Positions 8,883-16,811 of a DNA stretch of 64,000 bases are shown here, in pieces. A program made the translations under genes and the position numbers. Positions within the stretch are counted from its first letter, which is position 1; each line of letters opens with the position of its first letter. The DNA is from Bacteroidota bacterium (GTDB taxonomy: Bacteria; Bacteroidota; Bacteroidia; Chitinophagales; Saprospiraceae). Below the pieces are notes generated by a model. The model worked only from the letters and a program-made list of their open reading frames with translations. It did not search any database and was not told the origin of the DNA. Location: positions 62,001 to 126,000 of the forward strand of contig JAIUPL010000003.1 in assembly GCA_020160935.1 (NCBI GenBank). The letters run 5' to 3'.

Positions 8883-9821
8883 CTAATTATACGCAAAGTA
8901 AGTTTTCCCCAGCGCATTGCTGAACTGGTAAAAATTGTTTTTCATCTCTGTCAAAAAAGTGTGGAGCCCAACGCTGGATATGCTTTCCATGTCGGCAAAT
9001 TCCACTTTTGCTCGCAAACGTCCGATGATTTTTTTTACTGCATCCGAACTTTCCGGATATTCATCTGCCAGGTGTTGTATGGTGCGATCCAGTCGGAACA
9101 GGCAATATGCCAAAGAGCGTGGGAATTGTGGGTTCAGAATGGCCAAATCAGCCACATTGTGTCCGTCGAGGCTTCCCTGATACCGTTTGAGGTATAGTTC
9201 GTAGCAATTAAGCGATAAAAGCAGGTTGCGCCAGTATGGCACATCGGAAGGATTGGCCAGATCAGTCGACATATTGCTAAATCGGATGTCCAAAATATCG
9301 GCTGTGATGACTCCTCGTTCGATAAATTTTCCAAGGTTGATGTAATTCCAGCCCTGGCCGCGCGGCATGGTCACCTCTGCCACGCCTGTGAAAAGCAGGT
9401 ACTGGTTGATGAGGTTGCTCAACATCACGATCTGCTCGCCTCTAACAATGGCTTTTTCGAGTCCAGGCTCATTGAGTTTGTGATAAAACTCGTTGATACT
9501 TTCCCACACTTCTTTGGTGACATGATCCTGGGCGCCCCGCGTATTTTCACGCGCTTTGCCGACGATGGAGCGAATAGAATTTTCATTATCCTTGTTGAAA
9601 ATCATGTACATCAGCACCTCATCGCTGTTGCGCGACAGGCGTTCCATTTCTTCCGGCGACAGCGAGGTAAAAATTTTTAACACCGGCAACCAGGTAAAAT
9701 CTGCCTGCCCACTCCGGTCCAGGGCCGTGATGAGGTTTATCTTCAGCATCCGGAGCATCCCGTCGGTACGTTCCATGTACCGGGCCATCCAGAAGAGAGA
9801 ATCTGCTATGCGACTTAACAT
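8883..9821 (-). CDS. Alpha-E domain protein
   Basis: The 312-residue helical protein begins MLSRIADSLFWMARYMERT, the hallmark of the alpha-E family. It has no known catalytic residues. Family members sit beside a circularly permuted ATP-grasp protein and a transglutaminase, as here, so it probably works with them. About 180 bp of repeats separate it from the ATP-grasp gene. Confidence 0.9.
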   Translation of the reverse strand: MLSRIADSLFWMARYMERTDGMLRMLKINLITALDRSGQADFTWLPVLKIFTSLSPEEMERLSRNSDEVLMYMIFNKDNENSIRSIVGKARENTRGAQDHVTKEVWESINEFYHKLNEPGLEKAIVRGEQIVMLSNLINQYLLFTGVAEVTMPRGQGWNYINLGKFIERGVITADILDIRFSNMSTDLANPSDVPYWRNLLLSLNCYELYLKRYQGSLDGHNVADLAILNPQFPRSLAYCLFRLDRTIQHLADEYPESSDAVKKIIGRLRAKVEFADMESISSVGLHTFLTEMKNNFYQFSNALGKTYFAYN

Positions 9822-9825
9822 GTTG

Positions 9826-9998
9826 GTTATCAGTTATCTGTTATCAGTTATCGGGGTTGTGAGGATTGGCTTTTGAATAATTTTAAACTGAACAGGATCG
9901 CGTAGGCTGCAATGTAGGTCAAATCGGTGCTTCTTATCTGTAATGCAAGGGTAATACCCCTGATAACCAATAACTGATAACCGATAACCAAACCAATA
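9826..9998. repeat. Inverted arrays of GTTATCA-type heptads between alpha-E and ATP-grasp genes
   Basis: 9830-9856 holds four 7-nt units (GTTATCA, GTTATCT, GTTATCA, GTTATCG). 9955-9998 holds the inverted form (ATAACTGATAACCGATAACC and neighbours). About 100 bp of ordinary-looking sequence lies between. The pairing is less perfect than in the other hairpins of this window. Confidence 0.7.
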
Positions 9999-9999
9999 A

Positions 10000-11448
10000 C
10001 TAACCCACCACCCAGGTATCCTTGCTGCCGCCTCCCTGCGATGAATTGACTACCAGCGACCCTTCCCGCAAGGCAACGCGGGTGAGGCCTCCCGGCACAA
10101 TTTCGATGCCCTGAGGGCCACAAAGCGCGTAAGGCCGCAGATCGACATGCCGCGGCTGTAGTTTTCCGTCTATCAGACACGGAACGGTTGACAAACGAAT
10201 AATGGGTTGTGCAATGAAAGAGCGTGGATCGGCCAGGATGGCTTCCCGCGCACCTGCGAGTTCTTCATCGCTTGCTTTGTTACCCATGACCATACCATAA
10301 CCTCCGGATTCATTGGTGCGTTTGACGACCATTTTTTCCATGTTGGCAAAAACATGATCGCGCTCATCGGCATTTTCCATGCGGTAGGTCGGCACATTTT
10401 TCAGGATAGCCTCTTCGCCCAGGTAATATTTGATCATGTCCGGCACGTAAGCGTAAATGGCTTTGTCGTCGGCAACGCCATTTCCCACAGCGTTCACCAG
10501 GGCAACATTACCACGCCGATATGCCGACATGAGCCCGGGTACGCCCAGCGCACTATCAGGACGGAACACCAGCGGATCCAGAAAATCGTCATCCACGCGC
10601 CTGTAAATCACATCCACCTGGCGCTTGCCGCGGGTTGTTTTCATATACACCCTGTGGTCGTCGACCACCAGGTCGCGACCTTCCACCAATTCGATACCCA
10701 TATAACGAGCGAGAAAAGTATGTTCGTAGTACGCAGAGTTAAAAATTCCCGGCGTCAACAACGCCACCACGGGTTGCCCGACAGGTCGCGGCGCCAGCGA
10801 CCGCAGGATCCGTCCCAGTATCAGCGGGTAATCAGATACCTTTTTTACATCGTTGTCCGCCAGGAGGTTAGGGAAAATGCGCTTGGTAATTTCCCTGTTT
10901 TCCAGCATATAACTCACGCCTGAGGGCGTTCGCAGGTTATCTTCCAGCACATAATACGTTCCGTCTGCATCCCGTATCAGATCGATCCCGGCGACGTGTA
11001 CATAAATGTCGTGTATCACCGGGATGCCAAACACTTCACGAGTGAAATGCGGGCAGGTGACGATCAGGCTGGCAGGTACCACGCCGTCCTTCACAATCTG
11101 TTGTTGCGTGTAAATGTCTTTCAGGAACATATTCAGGGCCCTTAAGCGCTGCTTGATGCCTTCCTCGATGTGCTGCCATTCACTTTGAACAATGATACGT
11201 GGTATGATATCGAAAGGGAAAATACGCTCAATACCCTCGTTTTCGAAGTATACAGTAAATGTAATTCCCTGATTCATAAAGAGTTGCCTGGCAAGTTCTT
11301 CCTTGCGATGCAAATCATCCGGGGGCAATTGGCTCAATTCGCGCACTACCTTCTCGTAGTGTGCCCGAAACGTGCCATCTGCCAGACGCATTTCATCCCA
11401 AAAGTCGGGAACGGTAGAATAATGTTGAAAGAGTTCGTTTTTCGCCAT
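10000..11448 (-). CDS. Circularly permuted ATP-grasp type 2 protein
   Basis: The 482-residue protein matches the circularly permuted ATP-grasp family, which is predicted to form amide bonds using ATP. Recognisable stretches are VHVAGIDLIRDADGTYYVLEDN with LRTPSGVSYMLENR near 160-190, VNAVGNGVADDKAIYAYVPD near 320, and VVKRTNESGGYGM with QPIIRLSTVPC near 375-420. It is the first gene of the leftward trio with alpha-E and transglutaminase. The substrate is unknown. Confidence 0.9.
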   Translation of the reverse strand: MAKNELFQHYSTVPDFWDEMRLADGTFRAHYEKVVRELSQLPPDDLHRKEELARQLFMNQGITFTVYFENEGIERIFPFDIIPRIIVQSEWQHIEEGIKQRLRALNMFLKDIYTQQQIVKDGVVPASLIVTCPHFTREVFGIPVIHDIYVHVAGIDLIRDADGTYYVLEDNLRTPSGVSYMLENREITKRIFPNLLADNDVKKVSDYPLILGRILRSLAPRPVGQPVVALLTPGIFNSAYYEHTFLARYMGIELVEGRDLVVDDHRVYMKTTRGKRQVDVIYRRVDDDFLDPLVFRPDSALGVPGLMSAYRRGNVALVNAVGNGVADDKAIYAYVPDMIKYYLGEEAILKNVPTYRMENADERDHVFANMEKMVVKRTNESGGYGMVMGNKASDEELAGAREAILADPRSFIAQPIIRLSTVPCLIDGKLQPRHVDLRPYALCGPQGIEIVPGGLTRVALREGSLVVNSSQGGGSKDTWVVG

Positions 11449-11705
11449 ACAGGGAACAAGTGGTTGTGGCGAAGGTAAAAGAGGATATGTGGATATTGGG
11501 AAAAAACTGTAGAATAATATAAAATCGTACTATATGACGGGGAAATGCGTACAATTGCAAATAAATAATTGAACAATATCTACTTGTGTGAATAAATAGT
11601 TTGACAAAAGGTGAGGGGTTCTGCATTTTGCAGTCCAATGCACAAACATGCCATCTGAAAAAAGGGTTATGATGCCATCTATCAACGAAACAGAATAGAA
11701 AAAGA
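11449..11705. other. Divergent intergenic region
   Basis: This 257-bp AT-rich gap separates divergent genes. TGCGTACAATTGCA at 11546-11559 recurs exactly near 52526 in another intergenic gap. I see no RNA gene or open frame. Confidence 0.4.
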
Positions 11706-12572
11706 ATGAGCAGAACCAAATTCAATAATTTGCAGGTTGCCAAGACCTCCGGCCAGTATGAACCGTTTGATGAAGAAAAACTGCGTCGATCTCTGCGTCG
11801 TTCCGGGGCGAAAGATGCCCTCATAAACGAGGTATTGCAAGAGTTGATGGGGCAATTACACGATGGGATGAGCACCCAGGCCATTTATAAACAGGCTTAT
11901 AAATTGCTCAAACGCCTCCATCGGCCTACTGCAGGACGTTATACACTGAAGCATGCGATGTTTGATTTTGGCGCTACCGGTTTCCCATTCGAGGATTTTT
12001 TTGCTGAAATACTGAGAAGCCAGGGCTATCAAGTGATGACCAGGCAACTTTTACCCGGCGCCTGTATCCAGCATGAAGTAGATGTAGTGGCTGAAAACGA
12101 TCAGACCTTGATTTGGGTAGAGTGCAAATACCACCCCCTGGCAGGCTCGGTCAGCAATGTAAAAATCCCCTTGTATGTGCATTCAAGGTTTCGTGATCTG
12201 GAGAAAAACAGATCGCTTTATACAACTGCGCACCATACGAAGTCGGTAGAGGGATGGATAGCTACGAATAGCCGTTTCTCCGACGATGCCATGTCTTATG
12301 GGCGCTGTGCGGCACTTCATTTGGTCAGTTGGAACTATCCGGTTGGTGGAAGCCTTCGTGAAATGATCGATGAGAGCGGATTATATCCAGTTACCTGCCT
12401 GACTACCCTGAGCTGGCATGAAAAAAAAAGACTCCTCGAGCACAGCATTGTATTGGGTAAATGGCTTTCAAAACCGGGCAACTGGTCGGAAATCCTGCAC
12501 CTGTCTGACAGACGGGTTCGGGCGGTCATGCAGGAAGCCCAGTCGCTGTGTAGTTCTATGCAGGAGCAATAG
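11706..12572 (+). CDS. ATP-cone domain protein with Mrr-like restriction endonuclease domain
   Basis: Residues about 8-95 form an ATP-cone (VAKTSGQYEPFDEEKLRRSL, then YKLLKRLHRPTAGRYTLKHA), the nucleotide-sensing module known from ribonucleotide reductase and NrdR. Residues about 96-175 carry a PD-(D/E)xK nuclease signature: FPFEDFFAEILRSQGY, then EVDVVAENDQTLIWVECKYH with Asp and the ExK pair. This fusion is known in public databases without a settled role; nucleotide-gated DNA cleavage or defence is inference. It sits directly next to the prophage attachment site. Confidence 0.85.
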   Translation: MSRTKFNNLQVAKTSGQYEPFDEEKLRRSLRRSGAKDALINEVLQELMGQLHDGMSTQAIYKQAYKLLKRLHRPTAGRYTLKHAMFDFGATGFPFEDFFAEILRSQGYQVMTRQLLPGACIQHEVDVVAENDQTLIWVECKYHPLAGSVSNVKIPLYVHSRFRDLEKNRSLYTTAHHTKSVEGWIATNSRFSDDAMSYGRCAALHLVSWNYPVGGSLREMIDESGLYPVTCLTTLSWHEKKRLLEHSIVLGKWLSKPGNWSEILHLSDRRVRAVMQEAQSLCSSMQEQ

Positions 12573-12575
12573 CAC

Positions 12576-12634
12576 AAAAAAGAAAAGAGGCCAACTCGCA
12601 AGTACAACTTGAGAATCAGCCTCTTTTCTTTTTT
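12576..12634. terminator. Bidirectional terminator between the ATP-cone gene and tRNA-Glu
   Basis: AAAAAAGAAAAGAGGC at 12576-12591 pairs with GCCTCTTTTCTTTTTT at 12619-12634, giving a stem with A-tract and T-tract for both directions. It would end the rightward nuclease gene and the leftward tRNA. It is the native host terminator of the tRNA-Glu gene. Confidence 0.75.
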
Positions 12635-12638
12635 GAAA

Positions 12639-12729
12639 GTAGCCCGTACGGGAATCGAACCCGTGTTACAGGAATGAAAATCCTGCGTCCTAACCCCTAG
12701 ACGAACGGGCCTCTTGGCGGAAGCGGGGC
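12639..12729. repeat. attL: 91-bp direct repeat containing tRNA-Glu
   Basis: Bases 12639-12729 are identical to 44089-44179. The identity starts at GTAGCCCGTACGG and ends at AAGCGGGGC, and diverges at once on both sides. The repeat covers the whole tRNA plus 18 bp upstream of its 5' end. An integrase gene begins 42 bp further on. This identifies the left junction of the element. Confidence 0.93.
12640..12711 (-). tRNA. tRNA-Glu (anticodon TTC), left copy
   Basis: On the minus strand the 72-nt cloverleaf has acceptor GGCCCGT/ACGGGCT with a G-U at 1-72, anticodon stem CAGGA/TCCTG with loop TTTTCAT (anticodon TTC) and T-loop GTTCGATTC. CCA is not encoded. This copy keeps the host terminator but has element DNA upstream with no TAnnTTTG box, so it may be silent in the lysogen. 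Confidence 0.95.
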
Positions 12730-12744
12730 GCGAAGCAGAACGGG

Positions 12745-12764
12745 ACGACACCCAAACGACACCC
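12745..12764 (+). promoter_or_regulatory. Candidate integrase arm-binding sites (left)
   Basis: Two tandem ACGACACCC words lie here, 16 bp inside attL. The 11-mer AAACGACACCC at 12754-12764 recurs at 44022-44032, just inside the other end. Paired words at both ends fit arm-type sites of a lambda-type integrase. They were not tested. Confidence 0.45.
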
Positions 12765-12770
12765 GCTTAC

Positions 12771-13931
12771 ATGACAATCAGGATGAACCTAAAACGAACG
12801 ACCGGCAAACGATCCAGCATACGAGCAATTATCAGGCGAGAAGGGAAAAAATATAGCATTGGAACAGGTGTGACGGTTGATATAGAAGACTGGGATACAA
12901 AACGAGAGCGTTGCAAAACCAACACAATTGCAAATGCAAAAATCGAAGAGGTACGGAAAAAAATACAGCATTACATCGAAACAACGGGGTGTATTCCAGA
13001 AAAAAAGCATATTGAAAAAGAGGGAAGAGAAGCCATACAAGACCTGATCGAGGAGAAAAGATTGTCAATGGTAGCAATGAACTCAAGCGAGAACTCCTGG
13101 AGGTCGTACACAACCCTATCAAGCCTTGTAAGGCGATATACAGAAGAAACAAAGCGGAAAGAGGTATATGTCGACGAAATCACAACAAATTACATTGACA
13201 AGTTCATCGAATGGATGGTAAGCAAAGATTATGCAAGTAGCCATATTACTAAAATGACCCGCATACTACGAACGGTAACGCGCGAAAGGGTGAGCGAAAC
13301 ACAATGGAGAAAAGCAAAAATCCCCAAAAACCAGTTCACAGAAATGATATACCTCTCGAAAGAAGAGATAGAAAAGATAGAGAGATTCAATATTGACCAG
13401 AACGACAGCCTATCAAAAGTCCGCGATCTATTCCTCATCGGATGTTATACCGCTCTCAGGTACTCCGATTGGAGAAAAGTCGATGAAACAAGGGTGAAAA
13501 CAATTGGAAACGTACGCATACTAATAATAACACAACAAAAAACAGGAGGGCAAACTACGCTTCCTATTACAGATAAATTAAACGCCATCATGCAGAAATA
13601 CAAGGCTGATGGCATACCTAAACTATCAAATCAAAAATTCAATCAACGGGTAAAGGAATTGTGCCGAAAGGCTGGCATTACACAAAATGTAGCCTATACT
13701 GAATACAGAGGGGGGAAAATAATATCGATTACAGCGCCTAAATGGACTTTAATTTCATCACACACGGCCCGACGATCCTTCGCCACCAATGCGGTAATGG
13801 CGGGCATTCCATTCGTGGAGGTTATGAAATTCACAGGCCACAAATCGATGGCTGCTTTCATGCAGTATGTTCGTACAACCGGCCAGGAGGCTGCTGTCAA
13901 CTACGCGAATCACCCGTTTTTCACGCAGTAA
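12771..13931 (+). CDS. int: Tyrosine recombinase (phage integrase)
   Basis: It catalyses site-specific integration and excision at tRNA-Glu. The 386-residue protein has an N-terminal arm-binding region, a SAM-like core-binding domain (about 110-200) and a catalytic domain. Catalytic residues are visible: Arg in CYTALRYSDWR near 230, HTARR near 330, His in FTGHKSM near 357 and the nucleophile Tyr in MQYVRTT near 366. The domain order matches Bacteroidota integrases with Arm-DNA-bind_5 and SAM_5 domains. The ATG at 12771 is preferred; an in-frame TTG at 12714 would start inside attL. Confidence 0.93.
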   Translation: MTIRMNLKRTTGKRSSIRAIIRREGKKYSIGTGVTVDIEDWDTKRERCKTNTIANAKIEEVRKKIQHYIETTGCIPEKKHIEKEGREAIQDLIEEKRLSMVAMNSSENSWRSYTTLSSLVRRYTEETKRKEVYVDEITTNYIDKFIEWMVSKDYASSHITKMTRILRTVTRERVSETQWRKAKIPKNQFTEMIYLSKEEIEKIERFNIDQNDSLSKVRDLFLIGCYTALRYSDWRKVDETRVKTIGNVRILIITQQKTGGQTTLPITDKLNAIMQKYKADGIPKLSNQKFNQRVKELCRKAGITQNVAYTEYRGGKIISITAPKWTLISSHTARRSFATNAVMAGIPFVEVMKFTGHKSMAAFMQYVRTTGQEAAVNYANHPFFTQ

Positions 13932-14083
13932 TCGATGACTGCCTGAAAGAGGTTGAGGATAATAGACAGCCAAATGGCAACTTCCAAAATGCGCCACATG
14001 AATGGCGTAATTACCCGAACGGAAGGGTTTGAATAGGCGACCTCATCATCAAGGTGCAAGAAATGTCTGATCTTCTGTTTCAT
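13910..14083 (-). CDS. Small single-pass membrane protein
   Basis: The 57-residue protein starts MKQKIRHFLHLDDEVAYSNP and ends in one strong hydrophobic segment (MWRILEVAIWLSIILNLFQA). A TATTTTTG -7 box ends about 7 bases before the ATG, with TTTG 17 bp further up, which supports this start and a near-leaderless transcript. Its tail overlaps the integrase tail by 22 bp on the opposite strand. Function unknown. Confidence 0.65.
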   Translation of the reverse strand: MKQKIRHFLHLDDEVAYSNPSVRVITPFMWRILEVAIWLSIILNLFQAVIDYCVKNG

Positions 14084-14118
14084 AGTACAAAAATAGGGTA
14101 GGGACTGGCAATCAAAGG
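14084..14118 (-). promoter_or_regulatory. Promoter of the small membrane protein
   Basis: Minus-strand TTTG, 17-bp spacer, then TATTTTTG matches the Bacteroidota -33/-7 consensus. It places transcription start within a few bases of the ATG at 14083. Confidence 0.55.
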
Positions 14119-14805
14119 TAACATGCTTCGGTTGCCGGCCACCACTCGCCGGTCGTGCCTCCCGGCTCGCGGCCACCGGCGCCCGTCGCGCCACTCACAT
14201 CTATCTCGGCATCCCACAACGCCCGCCCTCCCGCGGCAGGCCTGAAAAAGGCCAGCCGCTTACCGCTCTGCTGCCATTGGCGCGGCTTCGCCGCCGTTTC
14301 AGGCGCTTCGCTTTTCACGCGCAAATCAATCCTGGAAAAGAACCACCCATCGCGCGGTTGGCCCCGGCCATCATCAGCAGCAGCAGCCCGCCCCCGGCCC
14401 CCCGCACGCGCCCACCACGGCCGCCCGAAAGCACTCGGGTAACTCGGCCACCCATCGGGCGGCCGCGGCGGGGCCCACGCCGTCCGGCCTTAGTCTACTC
14501 GAAAAACTTGGCAACTCACGGGCCGTCCGGCTGCGCGTTCAGGCCCGGTTTTTTGGGGGCGGCGGGCGGGCTGCTGCTGCTGCTGCCGTCCGGGGCCGTG
14601 CTTCGCGCTCGGCATCCCGCGGGCGGTGGCGTCCTGCACTGGTTGCCGCGCCGGCAGCCGATCCAGCGCTGACCACCAAGCCCGCAGGCGGCAGCGTTTT
14701 TCCGGCGCTACGCGCGCGTTATTCTCGGGGTTTGTGTTGTCCTAAATCGTTGTTTTTATGCGAGTTATCCACATTTTCCGTCTACTGTTTGTGGAAAAAT
14801 ATTAT
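14119..14805. other. GC-rich gap of about 700 bp without a credible gene
   Basis: This stretch is far richer in G and C than its surroundings. The open frames in it are Pro/Arg/Ala-rich and unstable across frames, so I call none. It shares the word GGTCGTGCCTCCC with the second odd gap near 27.56 kb. CAGCAGCAGCAG and CTGCTGCTGCTGCTG runs occur at about 14379 and 14570. It separates the integrase end from the rightward operon promoter. Confidence 0.5.
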
Positions 14806-14809
14806 GTGT

Positions 14810-14847
14810 AATATTGTTGCACAATATTTAATAATATTGTAAATTTG
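14810..14847 (+). promoter_or_regulatory. Promoter and palindromic operator of the rightward operon
   Basis: TAAATTTG at 14840-14847 is a good -7 box. TTG at 14817-14819, with a 20-bp spacer, is the -33 element. The palindrome AATATTGTTGCACAATATT (14810-14828, 8-bp arms) covers the -33 element, as expected for a repressor site. The same sequence in the opposite orientation occurs at 43379-43395, by the divergent promoters at the other end. Confidence 0.75.
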
Positions 14848-14868
14848 TTGAACAAACAAACAAAGGAA

Positions 14869-15135
14869 ATGGAAGAATCACTCTTTACCACACGGTTTAT
14901 TTCTGGAAAAATAGAGATCGTTTCGTCTGTCGACTTGCCGGATTTAAAAGGCCGGCAGGGCTTGGTTACTGGCGTTCAGTATCAGCGGCGAGCGCTCGGG
15001 CTCAATGCCCATGTTTACACAGTTTTCTTCGAGTGTGAAGAATTTTCCCTCGACTCTATCCATGCCGAATTGTCAGAAATCGCCGAAGCATTCGCCGAAG
15101 AAATGAACCTAGCCCAGGACACAATCGAAATCTAA
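14869..15135 (+). CDS. Hypothetical element protein, first gene of rightward operon
   Basis: An 88-residue acidic protein with no recognised family. It opens MEESLFTTRFISGKIEIVSS and ends with an acidic helix (IHAELSEIAEAFAEEMNLAQ). The ATG follows AAAGGA closely, one of the few purine-rich sites here. It is the first gene after the operator-controlled promoter, a place where phages often put takeover or anti-defence genes, but no function can be read. Confidence 0.7.
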   Translation: MEESLFTTRFISGKIEIVSSVDLPDLKGRQGLVTGVQYQRRALGLNAHVYTVFFECEEFSLDSIHAELSEIAEAFAEEMNLAQDTIEI

Positions 15136-15155
15136 TCATTCAAAAATTCGCAAAA

Positions 15156-15401
15156 ATGAATATCACGCTCAATTTCAACATGCGGCCATACGGGCCGGTA
15201 CAGGTTGTCGCCACGGTAGAAGGTGGCGAGGTTAAAGACCTGGGTATCGAATATCAGACACCGAAACAGGTAAGAAACTATCGAACCGGATACCTCATGC
15301 CAATGCCAGGTATCACGGCAACCGAAGAGGAACTCCTGAAAGATTCAGTTTTGCAAGAGTATCACAAACAGTACCCTACCGGGTATCATCTACGGTCATA
15401 A
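15156..15401 (+). CDS. Hypothetical small element protein
   Basis: An 81-residue protein (MNITLNFNMRPYGPVQVVAT at the start) with a beta-rich first half and helical second half. It lies 20 bp after the previous gene. It resembles the 16441-16734 product in layout: a beta-strand opening with PYGP/GYGPI, then an acidic helix with ITATEEE or LEDYEQQ. They may be distant paralogues. No family recognised. Confidence 0.7.
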   Translation: MNITLNFNMRPYGPVQVVATVEGGEVKDLGIEYQTPKQVRNYRTGYLMPMPGITATEEELLKDSVLQEYHKQYPTGYHLRS

Positions 15402-15525
15402 TCGGGCCTCAGGGCACACTTCATTTTCAATCAAACTTACATTTTGGCGATGTCCGGCAGCGCAGCAGCAAAAGAGCGCAAGCGGGCCGGGTTTGCCGCC
15501 AATCACATTAAAAAAAAACGCCATT

Positions 15526-16389
15526 ATGTTATTGCAAAAACACCTCGATTTAGCGATTCGCGCCCACGATGGTACTTCAATGGTACCCGAAACAAGAGGC
15601 GCGCAATACATCAAAGACTACAGCCAGCAACTTGAGGAGGACCTCCAAAGGGTTGAAAAATTGGGCGGAGATACCACCTACTACCAACAGGAGTACGAAA
15701 GCCTTTTCGTGTCGTGGATGTCTGCAAAGTCCCGCTGTATTTCGTCCATGATTACCGGCCCTTCAAACTTTCCAGTTCGACGCGCTGAAAAGGCAAACCA
15801 ATCCGAGCATAACCGGTACCAGGAGTTTTCCGGCTGGCGTGAAAAGTTTTTTGCGCGGCTCGAAAAGGCGAAGCGGCGCGAGGCCCGCTCGGCATCCGAT
15901 CCGATAGCCGAAATGCGGGCCAAATTGGAAAATGCTGAAAAATTACAAGTGCTGATGGTTGCAGCAAACAAGGTAGTACGCGACAAAAAGCGGAGCAATT
16001 CGACCAAAATCGCCGACCTGATAAACTTGGGAATTTCCGAAAGAGCCGCTACTGAACTACTTACTCCGGACTGGTGTAACCGCATCGGCTTTGCGTCCTA
16101 CCAACTGCAAAACAACCTCGCAAATATTAAACGCATGCGTGAACGCCTGGCTGAACTGGAAGCCAAAGCCAGCGCCGAAAGCCAAGAATTGGAGCGCCCG
16201 GACGGTATCCGGATTGTCAAAAACACAGACGCCGACCGCTTACAAATCTTCTTTCCCGGCAAGCCGGATGCCGCCACAATCACAGCCCTCAAGAAAAACG
16301 CTTTCAAGTGGTCGCCCTCGAATGGCTGTTGGCAGCGGCAACTAACAGGAAACGCGCTTTACGCCCTCAAAATGGTGCTGCCAACATAG
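15526..16389 (+). CDS. Hypothetical helical element protein with C-terminal small beta domain
   Basis: A 287-residue protein (MLLQKHLDLAIRAHDGTSMV start) made mostly of charged helices, then a compact C-terminus (DADRLQIFFPGKPDAATITA, KWSPSNGCWQRQL, TGNALYAL) of a type seen at the ends of large polyvalent phage and plasmid proteins. No enzyme motif is evident. A run of nine A at 15510-15518 precedes it; an upstream frame from ATG 15450 reaches that run, so a +1 slip could extend the protein by about 20 residues. TTG 15493 is another start. Confidence 0.75.
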   Translation: MLLQKHLDLAIRAHDGTSMVPETRGAQYIKDYSQQLEEDLQRVEKLGGDTTYYQQEYESLFVSWMSAKSRCISSMITGPSNFPVRRAEKANQSEHNRYQEFSGWREKFFARLEKAKRREARSASDPIAEMRAKLENAEKLQVLMVAANKVVRDKKRSNSTKIADLINLGISERAATELLTPDWCNRIGFASYQLQNNLANIKRMRERLAELEAKASAESQELERPDGIRIVKNTDADRLQIFFPGKPDAATITALKKNAFKWSPSNGCWQRQLTGNALYALKMVLPT

Positions 16390-16440
16390 CCCACAACCCC
16401 AAAAAACCGCCTTTCATCCACCTTTCAAACTCGCTTCAAA

Positions 16441-16734
16441 ATGGTAACTGTAAAAACCTCCCTCGAAGGATACGGCCCCATAACCGCCACGGCCACCGTC
16501 AGCCGCAACCCATACATGCACGAAGATGGGGAACCCCGTTGGCTGGTGCTCAACCTCACAGTAAAAAACGCCCTGGGCATCGAAATTACCACCGACCTCG
16601 AGGACTACGAGCAACAACAGATCGAGGACGAACTGATAAACGAATACTGCGATCAGGAAGCCGCCTACCAGGACACGCTAATCGACGAGGCGATCGAACG
16701 CGGGCGCGCACTTGCCCAAAATGCTTACGCATAG
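16441..16734 (+). CDS. Hypothetical small element protein
   Basis: A 97-residue protein: beta-rich N-terminus (VKTSLEGYGPITATATVSRN, LVLNLTVKNALGIEI) followed by a long acidic helix (LEDYEQQQIEDELINEYCDQ). Similar in plan to the 15156-15401 product. No family recognised. The leader TCAAACTCGCTTCAAAATG has no Shine-Dalgarno, as for most genes of this operon. Confidence 0.72.
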   Translation: MVTVKTSLEGYGPITATATVSRNPYMHEDGEPRWLVLNLTVKNALGIEITTDLEDYEQQQIEDELINEYCDQEAAYQDTLIDEAIERGRALAQNAYA

Positions 16735-16811
16735 TTTTGTTCACTGCCCCGCTTCTCGTAATGCCTGCGGGAGCGGGGCGAAATAAAAAACCTTTCAACT
16801 ACACGCAAATC

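Noticed and set aside
10207-10923. 238-codon frame antisense to the ATP-grasp gene
   Set aside because: Shadow frame; His/Ile-rich product without motif.
14155-14672. Pro/Arg-rich frames in the left GC-rich gap
   Set aside because: Composition-driven, no start context, no domain, and different frames are equally open.
16308-16811. Upstream extension of the 16812 gene
   Set aside because: It overlaps the 16441-16734 gene and is Arg/Pro/His-rich; the internal ATG has the usual leader.
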